In this document: positions 1 to 7,077 of the stretch, piece by piece
Layout: each line of letters starts with the position of its first letter
Numbering within the stretch: position 1 is the stretch's first letter
Assembly (NCBI GenBank): GCA_015494165.1
Contig: WGBS01000163.1
Location: 1-12,544 of the forward strand
Length of the DNA: 12,544 nucleotides
Origin: Gammaproteobacteria bacterium
Lineage (GTDB): Bacteria; Pseudomonadota; Gammaproteobacteria; S144-34
Direction of reading: 5' to 3'
The notes under the pieces: generated by a model
Database searches by the model: none
Told to the model about the DNA's origin: nothing
The model's input: the letters and a program-made list of their open reading frames with translations, nothing else
Position numbers and translations under genes: made by a program

Positions 1-8
1 CGAAAAGC

Positions 9-14
9 GGGGAG
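9..14 (+). promoter_or_regulatory. Ribosome binding site of the FadL-type gene
   Basis: GGGGAG lies 8 nt before the first of two adjacent ATG codons (23 and 26). The spacing fits the first ATG, though the second cannot be excluded. The promoter lies outside the window. Confidence 0.6.
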
Positions 15-22
15 TCTCAACG

Positions 23-1342
23 ATGATGAAGCGCACGGCTCGTCGAACCCTTCTCGCCTCGGCGGTCGCGGCGGCCCTGACGGCACCGGCCGCCCACGCC
101 ACGGTGGGCTATTTCCAGCACGGCTACGGGGACCGCGCCAAGGCCATGGGCGGCGCGGGCATCGCCTATCCGCAGGACGCCATCGCCGCCGCCACGAACC
201 CGGCCGGCATGGTCCTGGTCGGCGACCGCATGGACTTCGGTGTCGGCGTGTTCCGCCCGGTCCGCGACGCAACCGTCAGTGGGAACAGCCATCCGTTGCT
301 CGGCACGGCCAACAATGGCTCTTACGATCTCAATAATGACCAGAACTTTCCCCTGGCTCACTTCGGCTACAACCGCATGATGAGCCCGAACCTCTCGTTC
401 GGCGTCAGCATCTACGGCAACGGCGGCATGAACACCTCCTATGAGGGCAAGTCGATCCCGCTCTTCGCTGGCTCCACAGGCGTTGCCCAGGGTGTGGATC
501 TGGCCCAACTCTTCGTGGCGCCGACGGTGGCCTGGAAGTTCAACGACCGGCACGCGTTCGGGCTGTCCCTCGTGCTGGCTTACCAGCGCTTCAAAGCCAA
601 CGGCCTTGCAGGGTTTCGTGATGGGGACGCGAACGGAGTTCCTGACAATATTTTTACGATTGACAACACGAAGCTTACGAACAACGGCTATGACACTTCG
701 ACCGGTGCGGGGGTGAGGATCGGCTGGATCGGGCAGCTCACGCCGCGCGTGAGCATGGGGCTGACCTACGCCAGCAAGACCTTCATGTCGAAGTTCGACA
801 AGTACAAGGGCCTGTTCGCGGAGGGCGGCGACTTCGACATCCCGGCGAACTACGGCATCGGCTTCGCCTTCAAGGCGACCGAGCGCACGACTATCGCTCT
901 CGACGTGATGCGCATCCTCTACAGCGGCGTCAATTCTGTGGGCAACCCGGGTCCGGCCAGCGTCAGCGATGCTCAAACACGCAGGCTTGGGCAAAGCGAT
1001 GGCATGGGTTTCGGCTGGGACGACGTGACGGCCGTGAAGCTTGGTGTGGCGCACCAGTATAGCGGCCGCCTGACGCTGCGGGCGGGCTTCACCTACAACA
1101 CCCAGCCGATCCCTTCCTCGGAGGTGATGTTCAACTCGCTCGCACCGGGTGTCATCCAGAAGCACCTGACGTTTGGGGCGACGTGGAAGCTCAACAACGG
1201 GGGCGAGCTCACCGTATCGTACTTCCACGCGTTCGAAGAGGACGTGAGCGGCAATTGGCCGGCCACCTTCGGCGGCGGCAGGGAAACGCTGTCGATGTAC
1301 CAGGACGCCATCGGCATCTCCTACGGCATGCCGATCAAGTGA
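23..1342 (+). CDS. FadL/OmpP1-type outer-membrane transport protein
   Basis: A 439-residue protein of the OmpP1/FadL/TodX family, outer-membrane beta-barrels that take up hydrophobic compounds such as long-chain fatty acids or aromatics. The N-terminus is a signal peptide: basic MMKRTARR, an Ala/Leu core, and a likely cut after AHA at about residue 26. The mature start (TVGYFQHGYGDRAKAMGGAG) and the ATNPAGM motif at about residues 57-63 are typical of the family, whose NPA hatch segment plugs the barrel. The rest alternates short amphipathic strands and polar loops. Residues 200-208 (DGDANGVPD) look like a calcium-binding loop. The protein ends in YGMPIK rather than the final Phe or Trp usual for BAM substrates. 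Stretches near 280-350, 620-720 and 940-1010 are visibly less GC-rich than the flanks and encode polar, Asn- and Asp-rich segments, probably surface loops. The gene is monocistronic at its 3' end. The family call is firm; the substrate is unknown. Confidence 0.88.
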   Translation: MMKRTARRTLLASAVAAALTAPAAHATVGYFQHGYGDRAKAMGGAGIAYPQDAIAAATNPAGMVLVGDRMDFGVGVFRPVRDATVSGNSHPLLGTANNGSYDLNNDQNFPLAHFGYNRMMSPNLSFGVSIYGNGGMNTSYEGKSIPLFAGSTGVAQGVDLAQLFVAPTVAWKFNDRHAFGLSLVLAYQRFKANGLAGFRDGDANGVPDNIFTIDNTKLTNNGYDTSTGAGVRIGWIGQLTPRVSMGLTYASKTFMSKFDKYKGLFAEGGDFDIPANYGIGFAFKATERTTIALDVMRILYSGVNSVGNPGPASVSDAQTRRLGQSDGMGFGWDDVTAVKLGVAHQYSGRLTLRAGFTYNTQPIPSSEVMFNSLAPGVIQKHLTFGATWKLNNGGELTVSYFHAFEEDVSGNWPATFGGGRETLSMYQDAIGISYGMPIK

Positions 1343-1381
1343 GCATGCCTCGCGAGGAGATGCCTGACGTGGCATGAGGGC

Positions 1382-1415
1382 AGGGGAGGCCATCGCCGAT
1401 GGCCTCCCCTTTTTT
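1382..1415 (+). terminator. Rho-independent terminator after the FadL-type gene
   Basis: The arms GGGGAGGCCATC (1383-1394) and GATGGCCTCCCC (1398-1409) pair perfectly over 12 bp around a GCC loop, followed by six T (1410-1415). The outer A1382-T1410 pair is also possible. The hairpin lies 40 bp after the stop codon. Confidence 0.93.
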
Positions 1416-1452
1416 CTCCGCGCCGGCCGGCGCCGGCCGGCCAACGATTCCG

Positions 1453-1460
1453 CGAGGAGG
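1453..1460 (+). promoter_or_regulatory. Ribosome binding site deciding the start of the exported DUF302-like gene
   Basis: CGAGGAGG ends 10 nt before ATG 1471. An in-frame ATG at 1399 lies inside the terminator stem of the previous gene, so a transcript able to use it would have to start inside or before that terminator. This site supports 1471 as the true start. Confidence 0.6.
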
Positions 1461-1470
1461 CAGTGAGCGC

Positions 1471-2457
1471 ATGAGCACTCCGGACGGCACCATCCTTCAC
1501 CTTCGGAACCGGGAGGCCGCGCGCGGCTGGACGGCGCGCCTCGCGGCCTGGGTAGCCGCGGCGGCGCTGCTCGCCGGAGCGCAGGCGGCCGCGGCGGCGA
1601 CGCTCCTCAAGCCCTTCGTCCTGGCCTACCGTGGCCCCGGCACCATCGAGGCCAAGGTCGAGGAGGCGAAGGCCAAGCTGCGCAAGGCGGGCTTCCGCAT
1701 CGTGGCCGACTACGAGCCGTACGAGAACGCGCACGTGGTCGTCTTCACGAGCGAGCGCCTGCTGCGCGCGGTGGCGAAGCAGAAGTGGGGCGGCTTCGCC
1801 GCGCCGCAGCGCGTCGGCGTCGTCAAGGTCGGCGACGAGGTCCAGGTGCACTACGTCAACCCGGTCTACATGGCGCACGCCTACCGTTTCAAGGGCGACG
1901 ACCTCTCCTGGCTGCGCCGGCAGATCGAGGGGGCGCTGGGCGCGATCCAGGACTTCGGCGCGCGCGGCCTGACGCCGCGGAAGCTGCGCAAGTACCACTA
2001 CACCTTCGGCATGGAGTACTTCGACGACCCCTACGACCTCGGCCGCTACGGCAGCTACCGCGCCGCGGTGCAGCGCGTGGAGAAAGGGCTCGCCGAGGGA
2101 AAGGCGGGGGTGACCAAGGTCTACCGCATCGATATTCCGGGCAAGCAGGAGACCGTCTTCGGCGTTGCGCGGCACGCGCCCTCGCCGAAGGAGAAGTACA
2201 TGGACGACAAGTTCATCATGCACGACACGGTCGAGGTCAAGCCGGAGCTCAAGACCGTGGCCTATCTGCCCTACGAGATCCTGGTCACGGGCGACCGCGT
2301 GATCGCGCTCCACATGCGCTTCCGCATGGCGGTCTTCCATCCGGACTTCCGCATGATGGGCAAGTACAGCTTCATGACGCTGATGCCGAGCCCGGCGGCC
2401 ATCGAGAAGGCCTTCAAGAAGACGCTCGGCGTGGAGGAAGAGGAGGAGGAGTTCTGA
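1471..2457 (+). CDS. Exported protein of unknown function, DUF302-like core
   Basis: A 328-residue protein from ATG 1471. Residues about 20-43 form a hydrophobic Ala/Leu segment ending AQAAAAA, which looks like a Sec signal peptide with cleavage near residue 43, so the product is probably periplasmic. The first part of the mature protein (roughly residues 50-125: a helix with KVEEAKAKLRKAGFRIV, then AHVVVFTSERLLRAV, then APQRVGVVKV and VQVHYVNP) resembles the DUF302 pattern of helix, strand, helix, strand. The remaining 200 residues are rich in Tyr, Asp, Phe and Met and match nothing I recognise. The chain ends in a run of six Glu then Phe. There are no membrane segments after the signal and no cysteine in the mature part that I can see. 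It sits alone between two terminators. The DUF302 link is a weak pattern judgement; function unknown. Confidence 0.75.
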   Translation: MSTPDGTILHLRNREAARGWTARLAAWVAAAALLAGAQAAAAATLLKPFVLAYRGPGTIEAKVEEAKAKLRKAGFRIVADYEPYENAHVVVFTSERLLRAVAKQKWGGFAAPQRVGVVKVGDEVQVHYVNPVYMAHAYRFKGDDLSWLRRQIEGALGAIQDFGARGLTPRKLRKYHYTFGMEYFDDPYDLGRYGSYRAAVQRVEKGLAEGKAGVTKVYRIDIPGKQETVFGVARHAPSPKEKYMDDKFIMHDTVEVKPELKTVAYLPYEILVTGDRVIALHMRFRMAVFHPDFRMMGKYSFMTLMPSPAAIEKAFKKTLGVEEEEEEF

Positions 2458-2501
2458 CGGGGGATGGTCTTGCCCCTGGGGACGTGGTCCTCGATGAGGA
2501 T

Positions 2502-2528
2502 GCCCCGGCGGGATGCCGGGGCTTTTTT
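2502..2528 (+). terminator. Rho-independent terminator after the exported DUF302-like gene
   Basis: GCCCCGGC (2502-2509) pairs perfectly with GCCGGGGC (2515-2522) around a 5-nt loop and is followed by six T (2523-2528). It lies about 45 bp after the stop codon. Confidence 0.93.
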
Positions 2529-2623
2529 GTTTCCGGGCGCCGGACGTTAGGTGTCGGGCAGCAGGCATGGGCGGGCCACGGGTGCGGTGCGCGGCATGCG
2601 GTGGTCCGGCGATCTGCCCGCCA

Positions 2624-2715
2624 GAGACGGGAGACGGGGATCGGGAGGCGAGGGTCGGCGCACCCTTCGGGTGCGGCCGAGCGGTCTTTCCCGTCTCCCG
2701 TCTCCCGTCTCCCGT
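2624..2715. repeat. Intergenic inverted-repeat element with CCGTCTC tandem repeats
   Basis: The left arm GAGACGGGAGACGGGGA (2624-2640) is the reverse complement of 2689-2704 apart from one bulged base. The right side carries the heptamer CCGTCTC three times (2691-2711) plus a partial CCGT. Nested between the arms, 2655-2665 pairs with 2669-2680 around a TTC loop (core GCACCC-TTC-GGGTGC), with one bulge. The whole block can fold into a long two-tier hairpin on either strand. Its position between a terminator and a promoter is typical of dispersed intergenic repeats in GC-rich genomes. Only one copy is visible, so its status as a family is inference. Confidence 0.6.
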
Positions 2716-2766
2716 ACACTACGTCTAGCCGGACACTGGCGGAGAATATAAGAGAACGCTAATATT
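2715..2766 (+). promoter_or_regulatory. Probable promoter region of the RND efflux operon
   Basis: The region holds the only AT-rich stretch in the intergenic gap. Candidate -10 boxes are TACACT (2715-2720), TATAAG (2747-2752, five of six consensus bases) and TAATAT (2760-2765). None has a convincing TTGACA-like -35 at 16-18 bp, so either the exact start is uncertain or an activator is needed. Confidence 0.35.
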
Positions 2767-2768
2767 TT

Positions 2769-2785
2769 GCTCCCGCCCCGGGAGC
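2769..2785 (+). other. Leader hairpin just upstream of the RND operon ribosome site
   Basis: GCTCCCG (2769-2775) pairs perfectly with CGGGAGC (2779-2785) around a CCC loop, followed within 4 nt by the purine-rich Shine-Dalgarno GGGAGGAGGAG (2789-2799). No T-run follows, so it is not a terminator on +. It could affect translation or mRNA stability; no role is proven. Confidence 0.4.
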
Positions 2786-2803
2786 GCAGGGAGGAGGAGC
2801 ACC

Positions 2804-3850
2804 ATGGGCCGCACCATCCTGCTGGCAGCGCTGGCGGCCGCCTGGACGGCGCAGGCCGTGGTCGCCGCGGCGCCGCGCCTGGAGACGGCCGCGGCGGCGC
2901 GCGAGCGGGTGCCGGTCGAGCACCGCTACGACGGCGTCGTCGAGGCCGTGAGCCGCTCCACGGTGGCGGCCCAGGTCACCGGGCGCGTCGAGGCCATCTA
3001 CTTCGACGTCGACGACTACGTCCCCAAGGGGGCGGTGATCCTGCGTTTCCGCGACCGCGAGTTCCGCGCCCGCGTGGCGCAGGCGCGTGCCGCGCTGCGC
3101 GAGGCCGAGGCGCGGGTGGCGCAGGCGCGCGCCGAGCACGAGCGCGTGCGGCGCATCTACGCGCGGCGGCTGGTGTCGAAGTCCGTCATGGACAAGGCGA
3201 CGGCCGAGCTCAAGGCCGCCGAGGCGCGTCTCGAGGCCGCCCGCGCCCGGCTGGCCGAGGCCGAGGAGCAGCTCGCGAACACGGTGGTGCGCGCGCCCTA
3301 CGCCGGCATCGTCGTCGAGCGCCACGTGGAGGTGGGCGAGACCGCGCGCGTGGGCCAGCCGCTCATGACGGGGCTGTCGCTCGAGCGCCTGCGCGTGACG
3401 GCGCACGTGCCGCAGTCCCTGATGCCGGCGCTGCGCGCGGGCGAGGCGCGGGCGCGGGTGCTGCTCGACGGGCGCGCGCCGCTGGTGCCCGTGCGCACCA
3501 CGCTCTTCCCCTACGCCGACACCCGCAGCCACAGCTTCCGCGTGCGCCTGGAGCTGCCGCCGGGCGACCACGGCCTCTATCCGGGCATGTGGGTGCGCGT
3601 GGCGCTGCGCCACGGCGAGCGCGAGGCGCTCGTGGTGCCCGCGCGCGCGGTCGTGCACCGCAGCGAGGTGACGGCCGTCTACGTCGTCGACGGCAAGGGG
3701 CGGCTCCACATGCGCCAGGTGCGCCTCGGGCGGGAGCTGGGTGGCGGCCGCGTGGAGGTGCTGGCCGGCCTCGCCGCCGGAGAGCGCGTCGCCCTCGACC
3801 CGGTCGCCGCCGCCGCGCGCCTCAAGGCCGGCCGGGAGGGCGGCCGGTGA
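2804..3850 (+). CDS. RND efflux periplasmic adaptor (membrane fusion protein)
   Basis: A 348-residue HlyD/AcrA-type adaptor that links an inner-membrane RND pump to an outer-membrane channel. ATG 2804 has a strong purine-rich site 5-15 nt upstream. Residues 1-23 (MGRTILLAALAAAW, then an Ala-rich end) form a signal peptide without a lipobox Cys, so the adaptor is not a lipoprotein, unlike AcrA. Domains in order: a beta-barrel/lipoyl first half (about 45-75, VSRSTVAAQVTGRVEAIYF), a long Ala/Glu/Arg-rich coiled-coil hairpin (about 85-160) with VSKSVMDKA at the turn, the second lipoyl half (VVRAPYAGIVVERHVEVGE, about 163-181), a beta-barrel (about 190-270) and a membrane-proximal domain to the end. 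It is slightly shorter than typical AcrA (about 400). The stop overlaps the permease start, indicating translational coupling. Substrates cannot be read from the sequence. Confidence 0.92.
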   Translation: MGRTILLAALAAAWTAQAVVAAAPRLETAAAARERVPVEHRYDGVVEAVSRSTVAAQVTGRVEAIYFDVDDYVPKGAVILRFRDREFRARVAQARAALREAEARVAQARAEHERVRRIYARRLVSKSVMDKATAELKAAEARLEAARARLAEAEEQLANTVVRAPYAGIVVERHVEVGETARVGQPLMTGLSLERLRVTAHVPQSLMPALRAGEARARVLLDGRAPLVPVRTTLFPYADTRSHSFRVRLELPPGDHGLYPGMWVRVALRHGEREALVVPARAVVHRSEVTAVYVVDGKGRLHMRQVRLGRELGGGRVEVLAGLAAGERVALDPVAAAARLKAGREGGR

Positions 3851-6800
3851 GCGCGGCGGAGCGGCGCCTGGGCGTCTCGGGGCGCATCGCGGCCTTCTTC
3901 CAGGACAACCAGCTCACCCCGCTCATCGCCCTCGTCGGGCTGCTGCTGGGGCTGCTCGCGGTGCTCATCACGCCGCGCGAGGAGGAGCCCCAGATCAACG
4001 TCACCTTCGCCAACGTGTTCATCCCCTTCCCGGGCGCGACGGCGCAGGAGGTCGAGCACCTGGTGGCCACGCCCGCCGAGCAGGTGCTCTCCGAGATCAA
4101 GGGCATCAAGCACGTCTACTCCATGTCGCGGCCGGGGATGGCGGTGCTCACTGTGCAGTTCCGCGTCGGCGAGGACCGCACGCGCGCCATCGTGCGGCTC
4201 TACAACAAGCTGTTCTCGAAGCGCGACTGGCTGCCGCCCAACCTGGGCGTGGGCGAGCCCATCATCCGGCCGATGGGCATCGACGACGTGCCCATCGTCA
4301 CGCTGACGCTGTGGACCGAGGACCCGGCGCGCGGGGCGCACGAGCTCGCCCAGGTCGCCCATGCCATCGAGGCCGAGCTCAAGCGCGTGCCGGGCACGCG
4401 CGACATCTACACCATCGGCGCCCCGGACCGCGTGGTGCACGTGCTGCTCGACCCGGCGCGGCTCGCGGCCCACGGCCTCGGCCTGGAGGCGCTGCGCCGC
4501 GCGCTGGTGGCGGCCAACGCCTCGCGCGACGCCGGCGCCCTCGTCGGCGACGGCGAGGAGGTGCCGGTGCAGGCCGGCGCCTTCCTCACGACGCCGGAGG
4601 AGGTGGGCGACCTGGTGGTGGGCGTGCACGAGGGCGCGCCGGTCTATCTCCGCGACGTGGCCGAGATCCGCTTCGGGCCGGACCAGCCCGAGCAGTACGT
4701 GTGGCTCGGCACGGGGCCGGGGGCGGCGCGCAAGGGTCTGCCGCCGCCGGGGCGCACCTATCCCGCGGTGACCATCGCCGTCGCCAAGAAGCCCGGGACC
4801 AACGCGGTCGACATCGCCGAGGCCGTGATCGAGCGCTTCCGGGCGCTCGAGGGCATCTTCGTGCCCGAGGGCGTGCGCGCCACGGTGACGCGCAACTACG
4901 GCGTCACCGCCGACGACAAGGCGCGCACCCTCATCCACAAGCTCATCTTCGCCACCGCCACCGTGGTGCTGCTGGTGCTCGTGGCGCTCGGCTGGCGCGA
5001 GGCGGTGATCGTCGGCGCGGCGGTGGTGATCACGCTCGCGGTGACGCTCTTCGCCTCCTGGGCCTGGGGCTTCACGCTCAACCGCGTCTCGCTCTTCGCG
5101 CTGATCTTCTCCATCGGCATCCTGGTCGACGACGCCATCGTGGTCGTCGAGAACATCCACCGCCACCGCACCCTCTCCACCGGGAGGCTCTCGGAGATCA
5201 TCCCCTGGGCGGTGGACGAGGTCGGCGGGCCGACCATCCTCGCCACCTTCACCGTCATCGCCGCGCTGGTGCCCATGGCCTTCGTCACGGGCCTCATGGG
5301 CCCCTACATGAGCCCCATCCCCATCAACGCCAGCACCGGGATGCTCATCTCGCTGGCGGTCGCCTTCGTGGTGACGCCGTGGCTCACCGGGCGGCTGCTC
5401 GCGCGCGCGCGGCATCACCATCACCACCCGGGCGAGGAGGAGGGCGGGCGCCTGCTGGCGCTCTACCAGCGCCTCATCGGGCCCTTCCTGGACGAGCGCC
5501 GCGGGACGCGCCGGCGCTGGCTGATGCTGGCGGCCATGCTCGCGCTCATCGGCGGCGCCGTCTCGCTCGCCGCCTTCCAGGCGGTGATCCTCAAGATGCT
5601 GCCCTTCGACAACAAGTCCGAGTTCCAGGTGGTGGTGGACATGCCCGAGGGGAGCACCGTCGAGGACACGGCGCGCGTGCTGGCCGAGCTCGGCGAATAC
5701 CTCGCCACCGTGCCGGAGGTGACGGACTACCAGGCCTACGCGGGCACCGCGGCGCCCATCAACTTCAACGGCCTCGTGCGCCAGTACTACCTGCGCCGGG
5801 GCGCGAACGTGGGCGACCTCCAGGTCAACCTGGTCGACAAGCGCGAGCGCGAGCGCAAGAGCCACGAGATCGCGCTCGCCGTGCGCGGGCCGCTGCAGGA
5901 GATCGGCCGCCGCCACGGCGCCAACGTCAAGATCGTCGAGGTGCCGCCGGGGCCGCCGGTGCTCTCGCCGCTGGTGGCCGAGGTCTACGGGCTGGACTAC
6001 GAGGGCCAGGTGCGCGTCGCCCAGCGTCTGCGCGAGATCTTCGCAGAGACCCCGGACGTGGTCGACGTCGACACCAGCGTCGAGGCGCCCTCGCGGCGCT
6101 ACATCCTGCACGTGGACCGCCGGCGCGCGGCGCTGCTCGGCGTCGACCAGGCGGCCGTGGCGGAGCTGGTCGCGGCGGCGGTGCGCGGCGCCGACCTCAC
6201 CTACCTGCACGGGCGCGGGGTCAAGTACCCCATCCCCGTGCGCGTGGAGCTTCCGGTGGCCGAGAAGGCCGACATCGAGCGCGTGCTGGCGCTCAAGGTC
6301 CCCGCGCGCACGGGGGCGCTGGTGCCGCTCGCCGACATCGTCCACGTGGAGGAGGCGCGGCGCGAGCAGACGATCTACCACAAGGACCTGCTGCCGGTGG
6401 TCTTCGTCGTCGGCGACGTCGCGGGCCGCACCGACAGCCCTCTCTACGGCATGTTCCGCATCTTCGCGCGGCTGCGCCACGAGCCCGTCGCCGGCGGCGA
6501 GCCGCTGCGCCAGTTCCTGATCAGCGCCCCCGACAACCCCTACCGCTACAGCATCAAGTGGGACGGCGAATGGCAGGTCACCTACGAGACCTTCCGGGAC
6601 ATGGGGCTCGCCTACTCGGTGGGGCTGGTGCTGATCTACCTGCTGGTGGTGGCGCAGTTCCGCTCCTACCTGGTGCCGCTCGTGATCATGGCGCCCATCC
6701 CCCTCACCATCGTCGGCGTCATGCCGGGCCACGCGCTGCTGGGCGCCAAGTTCACCGCGACGTCGATGATCGGCATGATCGCGCTCGCCGGCATCATCGT

Positions 6801-7077
6801 GCGCAACTCCATCCTGCTGGTCGACTTCGTCAACGACCATGTCGCGCGCGGGATGCATCTGCGCGAGGCCGTGATCCGCTCGGCGGCGGTGCGCACACGG
6901 CCCATCGTGCTCACGGCGCTCGCGGCCATGCTGGGGGCGCTGTTCATCCTCGACGACCCCATCTTCCGCGGGCTGGCGATCTCGCTCATCTTCGGCATCT
7001 TCGTCTCGACGCTCCTGACGCTGGTGGTGATCCCGGTCGGCTACTACGCCCTCATGCACCGCCGGCTCGCCGCCTGA
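3847..7077 (+). CDS. RND efflux transporter, inner-membrane permease subunit
   Basis: A 1076-residue proton-driven pump of the AcrB superfamily, the usual length. I place the start at GTG 3847, which overlaps the adaptor stop (GTGA) and has GGGAGGG at 3834-3840; the open frame continues upstream only as a shadow of the adaptor gene. TM1 is LIALVGLLLGLLAVLI (about 30-45), followed by a periplasmic porter domain (about 46-355), TM2-TM6 with the TM4 relay pair D428-D429 (SIGILVDDAIVVVEN), a cytoplasmic linker with five consecutive His (523-527), TM7, a second porter domain, and TM8-TM12 ending in VVIPVGYYALMHRRLAA. The double Asp in TM4 resembles HAE-1 multidrug pumps rather than the usual heavy-metal pumps. 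The TM10 residue matching AcrB Lys940 is Arg986 (GIIVRNSILLVDF). No outer-membrane factor gene is nearby. Family certain; substrate unknown. Confidence 0.93.
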   Translation: MSAAERRLGVSGRIAAFFQDNQLTPLIALVGLLLGLLAVLITPREEEPQINVTFANVFIPFPGATAQEVEHLVATPAEQVLSEIKGIKHVYSMSRPGMAVLTVQFRVGEDRTRAIVRLYNKLFSKRDWLPPNLGVGEPIIRPMGIDDVPIVTLTLWTEDPARGAHELAQVAHAIEAELKRVPGTRDIYTIGAPDRVVHVLLDPARLAAHGLGLEALRRALVAANASRDAGALVGDGEEVPVQAGAFLTTPEEVGDLVVGVHEGAPVYLRDVAEIRFGPDQPEQYVWLGTGPGAARKGLPPPGRTYPAVTIAVAKKPGTNAVDIAEAVIERFRALEGIFVPEGVRATVTRNYGVTADDKARTLIHKLIFATATVVLLVLVALGWREAVIVGAAVVITLAVTLFASWAWGFTLNRVSLFALIFSIGILVDDAIVVVENIHRHRTLSTGRLSEIIPWAVDEVGGPTILATFTVIAALVPMAFVTGLMGPYMSPIPINASTGMLISLAVAFVVTPWLTGRLLARARHHHHHPGEEEGGRLLALYQRLIGPFLDERRGTRRRWLMLAAMLALIGGAVSLAAFQAVILKMLPFDNKSEFQVVVDMPEGSTVEDTARVLAELGEYLATVPEVTDYQAYAGTAAPINFNGLVRQYYLRRGANVGDLQVNLVDKRERERKSHEIALAVRGPLQEIGRRHGANVKIVEVPPGPPVLSPLVAEVYGLDYEGQVRVAQRLREIFAETPDVVDVDTSVEAPSRRYILHVDRRRAALLGVDQAAVAELVAAAVRGADLTYLHGRGVKYPIPVRVELPVAEKADIERVLALKVPARTGALVPLADIVHVEEARREQTIYHKDLLPVVFVVGDVAGRTDSPLYGMFRIFARLRHEPVAGGEPLRQFLISAPDNPYRYSIKWDGEWQVTYETFRDMGLAYSVGLVLIYLLVVAQFRSYLVPLVIMAPIPLTIVGVMPGHALLGAKFTATSMIGMIALAGIIVRNSILLVDFVNDHVARGMHLREAVIRSAAVRTRPIVLTALAAMLGALFILDDPIFRGLAISLIFGIFVSTLLTLVVIPVGYYALMHRRLAA

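Larger units (their letters stand above)
2529..2803. other. Non-coding gap between terminator and RND operon
   Basis: With the terminator before it, this forms a gene-free stretch of about 350 bp. From 2529 to about 2620 I see only GC-rich unstructured sequence. 2624-2715 holds an inverted-repeat element with heptamer tandem repeats. 2715-2768 contains promoter-like AT-rich motifs, and 2769-2785 a leader hairpin. Short open frames here have no Shine-Dalgarno site and no family resemblance, so I call no gene. Confidence 0.6.

Noticed and set aside
17..1444. Antisense frame covering the FadL-type gene
   Set aside because: No ribosome site or recognisable domain; the sense frame has signal peptide, NPA motif and barrel pattern.
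1399..1470. Upstream ATG extending the exported DUF302-like gene by 24 codons
   Set aside because: It lies within the terminator hairpin of the previous gene, has no Shine-Dalgarno site, and would bury the signal peptide behind an odd N-terminus.
2691..2715. Tandem repeats as a possible CRISPR array
   Set aside because: The unit is 7 bp with no spacers and no cas genes nearby; it is a simple tandem repeat.
2414..2762. Several short frames in the intergenic gap as small genes
   Set aside because: They overlap a terminator and an inverted-repeat element, lack ribosome sites and encode low-complexity Arg/Pro/Gly strings.
5413..5427. His run as an engineered tag or vector contamination
   Set aside because: It is internal to a continuous RND gene, uses mixed CAT/CAC codons and is five residues long; it appears natural.
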